Shown: positions 23,526-35,200 of the stretch, in pieces
How the letters are laid out: every line of letters starts with the position of its first letter
Position numbering within the stretch: position 1 is the first letter of the stretch
From: Cladochytrium replicatum
Lineage: Eukaryota > Chytridiomycota > Chytridiomycetes > Cladochytriales > Cladochytriaceae
Reading direction: 5' to 3'
DNA: 64,000 bases
Assembly: GCA_025526935.1 (NCBI GenBank)
Contig: JAHLKD010000013.1
Span: 186,001 to 250,000, forward strand
Program-made: the position numbers and the translations under genes
Notes under the pieces: generated by a model
Seen by the model: the letters and a program-made list of their open reading frames with translations, nothing else
What the model was told of the DNA's origin: nothing
The model's database searches: none

Positions 23526-26500
23526 ATGGCCTCGACGTTTGGGATTGGCCCGCGATTCGTGGACTCCGGTATATATGGCAAAAACCGTTATCCACGCAAC
23601 CACCCACTTACCTTTCCAATCCATCCACAAAAATGAAAATCCACTTCAGTAAAAACGGATACACCTGCGCCCGGTCAGTACTCTGTTAACCAGAGCTTGC
23701 TGAACAACGACAAATCAAAACACTTTGGATTCCTAGAGAAGTCTGAGAGGTTCGCAAAAAGTACGAGGATGTGCTCTCTCTTGAAGACTTTAGACCCATA
23801 AATTTTATCAATCCACAGTGTCAGCCTCTCTCGCATCAACACCGACACCTGGCGAGGAAGGGAAAGATCCTGACTTGTCCACCGCATCGTGCGTCTCCCG
23901 AACAGACAAAAGGGATCGAGAAGAGCTGGCACGTATCAAGAAAGAGGTACTATGACAGAGATAAAAGATTTTGGATCGTGTTCTAACACCTCTCATGCAG
24001 TCACAACAATTCAAAGAGCAAATTGTCCGGACAATGGAGAGACAAGCTCTCCAATTCGAAAAAGATCTTAGCATTCTGGAGGAAAAGTACAACCAGGCTG
24101 CCGCACAACTCCAGACTGTGCAGAAGGAAAAGAACCAACTGTCGAGCAACATTGCGGTCAAAGATAAGGAGATAGACGAGATCAATCGAAAGTACTCCAA
24201 TTTACGGGCCAATGTAAGTCTAAGGACTTCTTCTAATCCAAATCGATCTGATTCGCTTGCACCCAGCTGGAGAAGTCCGAAAAGCTCTCTTCTTCGTTTC
24301 AGGAAAAAGCCTCAAAGCTCGCTGCTGTCAGCAAAAAGTGCGAGGAGCTTGAGAAGCAATCGCAAAAGAACAAAATGCTCGTCAGTGAGGCCACCCAGAT
24401 TCACGAACGATGGAATAAGGAAAAGGAAGAGATGACCACGCAGGTCTCTGCGGCCCGCAAAGCCCTCGACACAGCAAAAGCCGAAAGAGAGCGATTGAGT
24501 GAGGAGCTTCGAGCAGCTCAGCGGCGGTTTGCGGAAGAGCGGAAGGCCTATGACTTCCGCATTGAATCCATGACGGAAGAAGTGCGAGCACTGAGGGAAA
24601 GCGAAGGCGCGGCAGAGCGTGAAGTAGCAGAGGCACGGCTTTTAGTTGCGCGGCGTGAAGGAGAAGTAAAAGCGGCGAAGGAGGCGCTGGATGCATTGAA
24701 GAAGACGATAAAGCAGAGGGAAAGCGATATCCTGCAGATGCAGGAGCAACTCAAGGAGGCGAAAAATGAAATGAGTGCACTGGCTGCACGGACAGATAAG
24801 GAACGGTCAGAAGCTGGCGCTATGATTGAAGGGTTGCGGGTTGAAGTGCGGGGTTGGGTTGCGAAAGGAGAAGAGTTTGAACGGGATCGCGCAGAGCGTG
24901 AAGGTCGAATCCGATCTCTTGAGGCAAAATTCGGATCTGCAAAGGCTGACGCTGAGCGAGAGAAGGTCGAAAAGATGGCGCTTCAACGCGAGCTTGATAG
25001 TCTGCGGACAATGTTGGATGAGGAGAAGTTTATGCAAACTGCTGCACAGGCCGAGTTGAGGGCCGTCCAACTGCGAACTCTCGATCTACAGGCACAGATT
25101 AGCCACGCGCACAACAAAATGGACGATTATTTATGCGATCTCTCAGCAGCCGAAAAGCAAATTGAGGAAGCACGAATCGCAAAGGTTGAGGCAGAGGGTC
25201 GTTTACGCGGTGCAGAAGCCGAGCTTGCAGCGCTGAAAAGCCGCCACGAAGAGGCTACTGCTAGTCATCGTGCGGCGATAATGGAGCTCGAGAATGCAAT
25301 GAAGAGCCACGTCGATGACATGGAATGGAACCATAAGAACGCAGTTGAGGAACTACGAGATCAGCTCAGGCATACAGAGGAGATAGCACGAAAGGCTGCC
25401 GAAGAGTTCAAGAAAGAGATGGCGGAGATGCAGGATCGTCACCGTTTCCAAGTTGCACAGATCGAGAGGAACACAGCCGCTACAATTGAGAGCATAGATG
25501 AGCAATATAGGCTTGCGATCGAGGAAGCTGAAGTGCTCAAGAAGGAACGAGATGATATGAAGCGAAAGTTTCGTGCCGAAGTTGACCAGTGGCAAAACGA
25601 CCTTATGCGCGTCACCGATGAGCACGGATCTGACACAGAACAGTTTAAAGAGCGAATTACCGAATTAGAAGGCGATGTCATCAGGCGAGAAAAGACAATC
25701 GCGGACATGGTTCGGGCACAGAAACAGCGCGAAGAGCAGTTTGCTTCGCAGGTCGAGGCATTGGATGCCGAAGTGAAGGAGAAAGCGATTGAAATCGAGC
25801 GCCTTATGGCGGATCTCGCCCGCATGCGACGAAGTATGGAAGAGAAAGAGAACGAACACCTAGAAGCAAGCGAGGAGTGGGATGCGACTAAGAGTAGGCT
25901 GGAGGGCGAAGTTGAACTATTGGAACGAGAGGTGGCTCGTCTCATTCAAGAAGGGAACGTTCGAGTTGCAGAAGTTGAAGCACGTCGGCAGGAAGAGACG
26001 TCGGATCTGCGAATGCAGCTCTTGGATGAACAACGCAGAACCGCGGAGGTTCAGGCAATACGCGACGCTGAAAGTGCGGAACATTCTGAAAAAGTGCGCA
26101 AGTTGAAACTAAAGCTCGATGAAACTATCAAGGAAGCGAAAACGATGGCGGATCGTCATAATGAGGAAATCGAAACTCTGACAAAACAGTTGAGCGAGCG
26201 GTATAGAGCGAGCGAGGATGCTGAAACGGAGTGGAATGCACTTAAAGAGGAATGGACGAGCCGAAACCTTGAGTGGGAAGGCAGAGTTCGAGACTTGGAA
26301 AGCGAAATTACGCAGCTCAAGGAATCAAACCATCACCTTGAGCACTCGTTGGCCGACAAGGAGTATGAGCTGCAGCAACTTGCGGCCGAAATGAACGAAC
26401 GAATGTCGAACTTGGCACAGGCAAAGGCGCAATCGGAGGCAAACCTCCGTACTGAGATCGAGCGCCGTGACAACGAAATACGCATGCGTGAGAAGCACAT

Positions 26501-29091
26501 AATCGAGGTCAAAGGAATGTACGAAAAAGCCAAAGAAAATATCGACGCCCTCAACAGCGATGTTGCTGAGCTTACGGAGCAGTTGAACGAGAGCGAAGAC
26601 ACCGCGGACGCTCGACTTGAAGAGATCGAACAACAGAAACGGCAGATCATCGAATTCGAAGCTGAAAAGGACAGGCTGAATGCGAACCTTGAGGATATGA
26701 GGGAACAGTTCATTGTAAAGGTGGACGAATTGAACACAATGCTGGAAGCTGAGCGTGAAGCGATTGAACGACAAAGGGAACAAACCGCCAATGTTGAGCG
26801 ACAGAAAGACGGACTGATCTCTCAGCTGAGCGATTCGCAAAATGAATGCTCAAAATTCAAAGCTCTCAACAATCAGCTGAATGAGCTTATTAACGAGACT
26901 GGTGAAAAGTTGAAACGTGCAGAGTCCTTAAACGCACAACTTAGCCGTGAGAAGGAGGAGACTAACACTCAATTACAAGGCTCCGAAAAGGAATGTCAGA
27001 GGCTCAGGAACCAGTATGCAGAGTTGAAAATCGACATTCAGGACTTGCGCGAGAGGCTGGAGTCGGCGTTGGAGGTTGGGCAAAGGATGAAGGACGAACT
27101 CAAAGTGAGGGACGGCCAGCTAAGCGATCTCGATAGTTCGTATTCCGAACTCAAAGAAGTGCATGATCAGCTCAACCTTACAGTACAGCGACTTAAAAAC
27201 GATCTGGAAGCCGTGAACAGTGAGAAAACTGATCTTTGGCGCCAGAGAGATGAGGTTACAGCGCGGAGTGGACAACTTGAGCTTCAATGCGCACATTTGA
27301 GCGGGAAAAATGAACAGCTGGAAAATGAGTGCAAGCATCAGAAAGTTCAGCTTGAGAATTATGAGCGAGAGTTTGAGAAGTGGAACGCAGAATGGGCGTC
27401 GCGAGCTGGGGAGATTGAAGGAATGAAACGAAGGTTAACGTCCGATGGAGCAACGATCAAGGGTTTGGAGGAGAACATCACAGCGAAAGATCAGCTGCTG
27501 GAGGATGAACGTGCGCTCCATGAGAAGGTTGTTTCAGACTTGGAGGGAAAGATTGGACAGTTGCAGCAATCAATTTCCGAAAGCCAAAATCAGGTACAGG
27601 AGCGAAACGTGCAGATTGTTGCCTTAAAAAATATGGTTGCCGAAATTGAGAACCGGCTCGCTGTCTTGCAAACGCAACATGGAGTTCAAATTGATGGGCT
27701 TCTGACAGAACTGGCTGCTGTGAAATTAGATGCCGAAATGATGGTCCGAGAACGCGATCTACGCATTGCGACACTCACAACTGCGAACAAAGATTACCAA
27801 TCAACCTTGGAAGCAAGTCAGGCATTGGAGAAAATCAATCTGTCGAAGATTGACGAGCTGAAGTGTCGTTTGGAGGAGCGTGAACTCCTAATCGAACAAG
27901 AGCGTGCGGCCCGCGATCGTGCAGAAGCCGAAATTGAATCAATGAAGCGTACGGGTATCGAAACCGCACGCCGCTGCAGTGAGGAGTTGACTGAGTACCG
28001 ATCCGCTCTCAACGATGCTCGCACGCAAGCGGCCCGTGCGTTCGTGGAACGTGATGCGGCACAGAAGGCGAGCGTTGAGATCGGTGCAAAGCTGAAGAGC
28101 GTGGAGTTGAAGTACGCGCACGAAACTAGCGGTCGGGATGTTCACATCAAGTTTATTGAGGAGAAGCTGGTGGAGACCACAAACAAATATGAATCTGAAA
28201 AGGGAGAAAACGATGCGAACAAAAAATCTCTCAAACGACTAGAGGGTAACATCGCAGAATTGAAGAGATCGGTTGAGGATGTCCAGAAAGAAAAACATCA
28301 AGTTGAAGAGATATTGGTCATCATTCGTGAAGAACTTGTGCAGTACGTATGAGCAACAAAGAGGATTTAAGATTGCTAAATAAATCTTTCAAGGGCAAAC
28401 GAGCGCGCTGATGAAGCTGAAACGGTTCGGTCGGATCTCGAGACCAAGCTTCAGTCTCAGGTGGATTCGTTGTTGCACAAGCATCACCTTGCCGATTCTG
28501 AGCTCAAGAAATTAAGTGAAATCAATGCAGAATTGCTTGGGCACACGAATGCTCGACAGAAGATTAAACACGTTGCACATATGAAGGAAGAAAATATTAA
28601 GCTAAAGAAGGTGTGGTAAATGGAGAACTTCGATATGTCTCTGGCTTAACATTTTATATCAGGAAAATCTTTCGCTGTCGAAAGCTAAAGACGATCTTGC
28701 GCGCAAGTTAATGACACTTCAACGAGAAATGGAAGCACTTCGTGCGATCCCCTCCACAAACGGATTGAAAACATTGGCCACCTATGATCCCCTCGCTCAA
28801 ACTGGCACTCCGAATGTTGGGTCTAGCCTCAACAGAAAAACTGTTTCTCGGGTTGGACGCACGGTGCTGGCCATGCAACAGAATCGCGAGTCCCACCACC
28901 ACATTCTTCAGCAGCAGCAACAGAACCTTCAACAAGCGGTTACCTCAGTTGGAGTTGCGGACAAGGTTGCTGCTGCTGCGATGCCAGATAGTGGGAAGGA
29001 TGTTCGTGTGGAGTTTGCCAGGAGTGCTGAAGGAGAGAACGGGGAGGTGGTTGTTGAGGACAAGAACGGCTTCTTTTTTGTCCCCATTTAA
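23526..29091 (+). CDS. RHAMM/HMMR-like giant coiled-coil spindle protein
   Basis: Seven exons: 23526-23568, 23650-23760, 23819-23946, 24001-24213, 24267-28342, 28394-28610, 28663-29091; all phases agree, 1738 residues. The N terminus (MASTFGIGPRFVDS, then TPAPGQYSVN) resembles the Pro-Gly start of HMMR proteins. About 1500 residues of coiled coil, rich in Glu/Lys/Arg, follow. The tail carries LLGHTNARQKIKHVAHMKEEN, which matches the conserved C-terminal HMMR motif needed for centrosome/spindle association. The exon 5/6 acceptor is AAG. It ends 136 bp from the end of the pericentrin-like gene on the opposite strand. A role at centrosome or spindle is inferred from the family; the middle coiled coil by itself would not discriminate. 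Confidence 0.85.
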
Positions 29092-29226
29092 ATTTTACAG
29101 TAGTTTTTCTGCTCCAGGAGGATTTGTATCATTACTTTATGCATGTTTATCCATTTTTATCGTGCGAAAAAGCGCTTCATTCTATTTCGGCAACATGATA
29201 CATGCCTGCCCAATGTCCATAATTGT

Positions 29227-32200
29227 TTAACGTCGACCAGCTCCCGTTGTGGGCGACTCGCGACGACGGAAATCATTATTTGTGACTAGGCCAGGCCGAA
29301 CCCCAGGACCAATTCCACGATCCCCCCGAACATTTGTCGATATTTGTAATCCCACCATTGCCGGTGAATTTGGCCGCCTCGAAGGTTGAGCTTTTGCTTG
29401 AACAGATGGTGCCGCAGGCTGACTTCGAGACGTCAAATTAACACGATACTGAGCTGTGCCAGTGTTCCGCACAGGAGGTGCCGTTGGTGGCTTACGAGAA
29501 GTCTCACCGTTCGAGCGGGCAGACAATGCTGGTGATGAAGGTGTTCGGCGGGGAGATGATCCCTCGATTGATGGTGTATGCTTTGGACTGTACAGAGATC
29601 TGGTGTAATGGAGTTGTTCATCCTGTCCGCCAGAGCTTTGAGGTCCCGGTGAATATCGTGAACTGAGTGGCTGCTGTAGCTCATGAAGCGCTGCAACTAG
29701 ACGCTCGTTTTCTTGCTCAATTGCATGCTTACGAGCTTGTTCTTTTGACAGAATCCGTTCCAGTTGTTGTTTTGCCCCAATTAGCTTGGTCATCTCATCT
29801 TCTAGGCCCTGAACCCTTCGAATCCAAATCGTTGGAGACGCACGGTCACTGTTGGCTGATTGCCCCCTGCGCTGATAGTATAGAATGTTGTCGGGAGTGG
29901 TCATTTCAGACTTTGTTGGTGAAAGTTCGCTGCCTTCCGGAAGTGGAAATACTTCTCGCGAGCTCTCGCTCACCACTTCCTGCCAAATGCGCGCGAGAAT
30001 TCTTTCGGAGTTGTTAGCAGACAGATCAAATAGCTGCCCGCAAATTTATGCTTACCTCATTCTAAATATACTGATTACAGCGAGTGACGCAGTGCGGAAG
30101 CGCTTGATAGGGGTCAATGGACCTTGGGCGGTAAAGTTGGGGTTAATTCCCATTCCCTTTATGTATGTCAGAGTTGCTTTTTGGCTGAAAGCTATGACAT
30201 CAGTCTGTGGAAGTTGTTTGAGTGGGAAAACATACCTCGTCAAAAGGTCGGCGACCTTGAGCGACAAATACATCTTTTGGTACTGTAAGTCCGCTCGCCA
30301 GAGTAGCATTCGATTGACATATGCGCGCAAGTATACAACCTCGTTAATAAGTGCGCCACAGAGCTCCTTAAGTCTATGAGCAGAAGGAAATTAGATCGTT
30401 CGTGCAGGCTCGACTCTGCAATGTTTACCCACCGGAACACATCGAATTGCGCTGGACCTGAGTCTGTTGAGCTCAGGGACTGTGCCCCGGGAGATTCTAC
30501 GACAAGGGCACTCTTCACAACATGAACAACTTCAAAGTTGGCTTGTTTGACCAACCGAAGCTCACGTCGAAGCTCGTTGATCTCATTTTGTAATGCATCC
30601 TCCTAAACAGCGGTCAGATGCTGTACATATGAAATACTCTAAGTACTAACCTTGGAAGGCGATGCTGAAATCCTACCGGCGTGTTCAGCTGCAGTGGCCT
30701 GGAGCTCATGCACTTGGTTTTGGAGCTCCTGGCAGTGCTGGCGAACAATTTCATGCTTTTTCCGCTCATCTTCAAACTTACGTGCATACCGCTTGCTTCG
30801 ATCCCCCTCATGCTTGTACAGCTCCTCGGCGGAGGTCTTAGCCTTCAATTTTATCAGATGGCAAAGTCTTTCAGAAGCTCATAGTAATTCTCACCGCCTC
30901 GAGCTGAACTATTTGCTGCTCCAAAACGCGAATTCGCTCACCAAGTTGTTGCTCAATTTCTTAGCAAAAATAGAGTGAGCTCCAGTTCCTCCGCAGAGTG
31001 TTTCCTACCGTGAATAATGTTATTCGCTTCAGCATTTTTAACGAGTAAGCCCGATATTTCACGTCCCGCCTTTGCGAGATCGTCTAAGAGTCGAGCCCTT
31101 TCAGAAACCCATGACGCTTCCTCGGAGCTTTGCGTGCTTTGAGATTGTGTAGTCTGTGCGGCAGCACTGGTTGCAACAGCACTAGGTGGACCCCAGCGAC
31201 CCATTCCGCTCTTCAGTGTATCCCGCATGCGAGCCACATCGTCCAATAGTTGGCGTTTCTCGACTTTCCAAGCTGTTTCACTGTCAGCAAATCGACGTTC
31301 ACTCTCCCGCCGCTCATACAGAACTTCTTCTTCCTTCTCCGCCAGACGTTTCTCGGTCTCGCGGCGTTCTTCGACCAACGTTCGCTCGCGTCGCTCGAAT
31401 CGTGCCTCAAGGTCTCTTCTCGCATCATTAACAGCTTTCTCGCGCTTTGCGAGTCTAGCTTCTGCTTCGCGTTTTTCGTCTTCTATGATCCGGCGTCTTT
31501 CTTCTGCTTCGAGTATGCGCTGAAGCATTGTTTCTCGCTCTTCTGCCCATGTCCCTTCCATTTCAGTGAGGCGCTCTTCAGCTCGCCGTTTCCCGAGACG
31601 CACTTCCTCGAGCATCTTTTCGTAGCTGCTTCGCATCTCGGCCAGCTTTTGGGAAAACTGATCTCGAGATCTCTTCAAATCCGCAATAAGTGATGCTCGT
31701 CCTTCTTCAGCAGCCATGATCTCCCGCTCCCTCATTGACTGCTCACTGCGACGCAGGTCTTCGATTTCATTCTGCATCCTGGCGCGTTCACTATCCCACA
31801 TTGCCTCAGAGAGGCTCATTTCCTCAGCGCTCTGAGTCTTGAGTAACTCAAGAGTTTTCTGTGCCTCTCGTAATTTCTCCTCTTCTTTTCGAATGGCAGA
31901 AGTGTGCTCGCTGTTACGCTCTTCAAGCTTTCGTTGCAATCCATTTATCTCAGCCTTCATTTCCTCAAACTTCTTGCGTAATCTATCTCGTTCCTTCTCT
32001 GTCTGGGCAACTACTTTGCTTAATGCCTCCATTTCGCGCAGCTGCATATCCTCAAGCGAATTAGTGTGCTCCTGGTGCTCCAAGAACTGTGCGTTCAAGC
32101 GATCGGCAAATCGGCGCTCAGCTTCCCGTGCCCGCTCGTAGTTTTCCGCGGCTTCCTGCTTGAGGATCGACGCTTCTTGATCTAAGCTATCAAACAATTC

Positions 32201-35200
32201 AACCAACTCGTCAAACTCCTCGCGAGCTTGCTGAAGCTGGCGCTGGTAGCCCTGCTCAGTGCGCATTGTTTCAGCCTGTGCCTTTTCGAGAAGGTTGCGC
32301 AGAACCGCATTGACAGAAAGCTCATGGAAGCATAATTTCCTCATCTCTTCCGCCTGTCGACGAAGCACTTCGTTCGCAGTTGAGTTCCCTGCACTGCTTC
32401 CCCGAGTTGTGGAACCACTGCTTGAAGCTGGTGGAATAATGCTGGTTAACTCCGTGAGCGTCTGAACGCATGCTTTCAGCGCGCTGATTTCGTTTACTTG
32501 CTCGTTAACAAACGCTTGCACATTCTCAAACTGCAACATGTAACTTTCAGCGGCGGCAGCACGTGTTGATAGCTCAGCGTATTCCTGGCTGCTGAGGTGA
32601 TATCCACTGCTGTGATCGTTAAGAAATTCGCTGCCGGCACCGCTCGTACTTCCTCCCAATCCCGAAATTGATACGCTTCCTCTACCCCTGGCCGATACAC
32701 TGTGTTTCCTATTGGACACAGATGCTCGATCGTGAAGCTCTTCTCGCATATCATCTAGTTCAGACACGATGCGCCTCTGCTTATCCTGAACACTGCGTAA
32801 AGTTGACAAAGTTAGAGAAAGACTGCCATTCACACGGGAGGAGCTCCCTGCTAGAGCTCAATGGTCAGAACATTTGCATTTAAAATCTCTCCGAAACAAA
32901 CCTGCATAATCGTGCTGCATTGCTTCCACACTTTCGACGAGGACCAGGAGAATTTCTTCATAATCCGCAACAGCTTCAACAACCTTTTCAACTCTGTCCT
33001 CGATGTCTGCAGTCTCCTGCCTTTTATCAAACGAGGAACTTGGCCGCCTCTGTGCACGCACTGTGTGCGAACGATCCTCAATCCACTTGGACATGGTTTC
33101 AAGGGTTTCGAGAAGTCGTCCTTCCTCTTCGATCAGACTTCCCTGGCTTTCGATCATTTTCCTCAAACGACGGCGGAGAGCACCCCGTCGTCCCTGGTTG
33201 TACCGCCTTCTTGCCTCAGAAGACGAATGCCCGCTTAGTGGTTCCGAAACCTCCGGGTACTCAGAATCGTCATCAGCTTCTCCACTGACGTCGGCCCCAG
33301 TTGACCCCATACTGTCCTCAGCTCTGGTTGGTGACATTCTTGATATACTTGATTCACGCGCACTCATAATTTCTTTGTAGATCTGCTGTGAAATGCCCAT
33401 ATTCGAGCGAGTAGCCTTAACCAGACTGGAAACCTGATCTCCAAGTGACTGCAGAATACGGACAGCTCGATCATCACTCCTAGATGCATTTTCTTTCTCA
33501 ATCCATGAGCCCGGTCTGGCTTCAGCTAGCGTCTTAACAACTTCATCGATAGCAGCTAAGTTGCTGCCCGCTCTCAAAATGGAATCTTCCAACCCTTCAT
33601 CGCCACTTCCATCATCATCTTCCAGTTCCTTGTTGTTTCCTCGTCGCATTTGCACCAATTTCCATTCTAATTCTTCTGCTCGTCTCTGCGCTTTCCCCAT
33701 TTCCTCACGGTAGAGTTCCATCGTGGCAACAACGGATTCAGACATATGCCTGTAACTTTCCACTTTGCTTAACGCTCCTTCTAGCTCGGCTGCCTTCTCA
33801 GAGCGCAATTGATCGACTTCAATCGCTTTCAATTCAAGTTCTGCTCGTAAAATCTGTACGTCCGGGCTCTTATCGGCAGTCGAGCTGGCGTATGCCCCAA
33901 ATAATTGGGTGACATCTCGTGGTCCCGAGCCGGTTTTCAGGTCATCAACCTGCCTCTTCAATGCTTCGAGACGTGGAACTCGCTCCTCCAGCTGCCTCAA
34001 ACGTGCATTTGCCTCCACAAACTGTGCCGCTCGCTCTGCAAGCGCTTGTTCGGCTTCCCTCAGCTTTGACTCTGCACGCTCCGCGCGTTCATCAAGCTGC
34101 ACACCTCGCGAGCGCAAATTGTCAGCCATCTTGAGCTGCTCCTCCATTTCGGCTAGTCTGACTCCTTCGTCTTGCAACGCCAGGCTGAGCTTCTCGATAT
34201 CATCTTCGTACTCCAACAGTCGAGCGTCGAGGGTTTTAATAACCTCCGCTTTGGCTCGAACTTCCAACTCCAGCGCTTCGACACCACGACGACGTGAAGG
34301 TCGCCCGTCACTTACCAAATTGTCGCCTTTCAGAATCGATATTGTCCTTTCTTTTTCTTCCACTAAAAGCTGGAGTTCTCGTATCCTTTGCCTTGTCTGG
34401 GCCGTATCAGTTCTTTCTGTCTCCAAGTTACGCTCTAAGCCTGCAACGATCTCCTGCAATTCCTTTTTGCCTCCTTCGAGAGCCTCACATCTTGCAATCA
34501 GGTTCTGCTTATCGTCCTTGATCACATCCAAATTCAACTTGAAAGCTTTGTTTTCGTTCTCGAGAGCCAGAATAGCTGCTGTTTGCTCCTCCCATTTTTG
34601 CCGTTCCTCCTCCGACCATCGCTGCTTCTCTCTCTCCAATGAGCTTCGCATCCCCTGCAGTTCTTCTGTTAATCTACCGACAGCATCAAAAGCGCTACGA
34701 CGTTGCTCCTCTAGTTCCAGTGAGAGCTGCTGCTTTTGTCTCTCTAACTCAAGTATGGACTCCTCCAAGTTCGCCCGAGTCAGATCAGAGGATGCAAGGG
34801 TTCCTTCAATCCTTTCTCTTTCCGTCCCGATCTCGTTAAGCGATTTTAAGAGACTGTCACGCTCGACTTGAATAGCAGAGAGTTCCTCACTCTTCTCTCG
34901 CACAATTTCATCCAACGTCACAACAAGTTCTTCAAGCTCCTTTACCCTTTCCGCCAGCTCATCTCGCTCCACTGTTGCCCTCTCAAGCTCCCGGATCCTT
35001 GCAGCTAGAACTTCGCGGTCCTCTACCGCGTTCTTGAGCTCACTCATGCGCGCAAGGAGCTCTTCGTTTTCTAAGTCAACTTCGGCTTTTGCGGCTTCGA
35101 TCTCCCGGACACGTTCTTCGGCTTCAATCCGCAGCTTCTCGGTCATGTTGACGGCATCCCGGCGCACAGCTTCAAGGTCTGCTTTCAAATCATCGAATGC

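Noticed and set aside
24375-28352. Many long antisense frames under the RHAMM-like and pericentrin-like coiled coils
   Set aside because: Glu/Lys/Arg/Leu/Gln-rich coiled coils give Ser/Phe/Leu-rich open antisense frames; none starts or splices like a gene.
30245-30276. 31-bp intron inside the PACT domain
   Set aside because: GTATGT and CCACAG are present but removal shifts the frame into a stop, while the unspliced frame keeps the domain.
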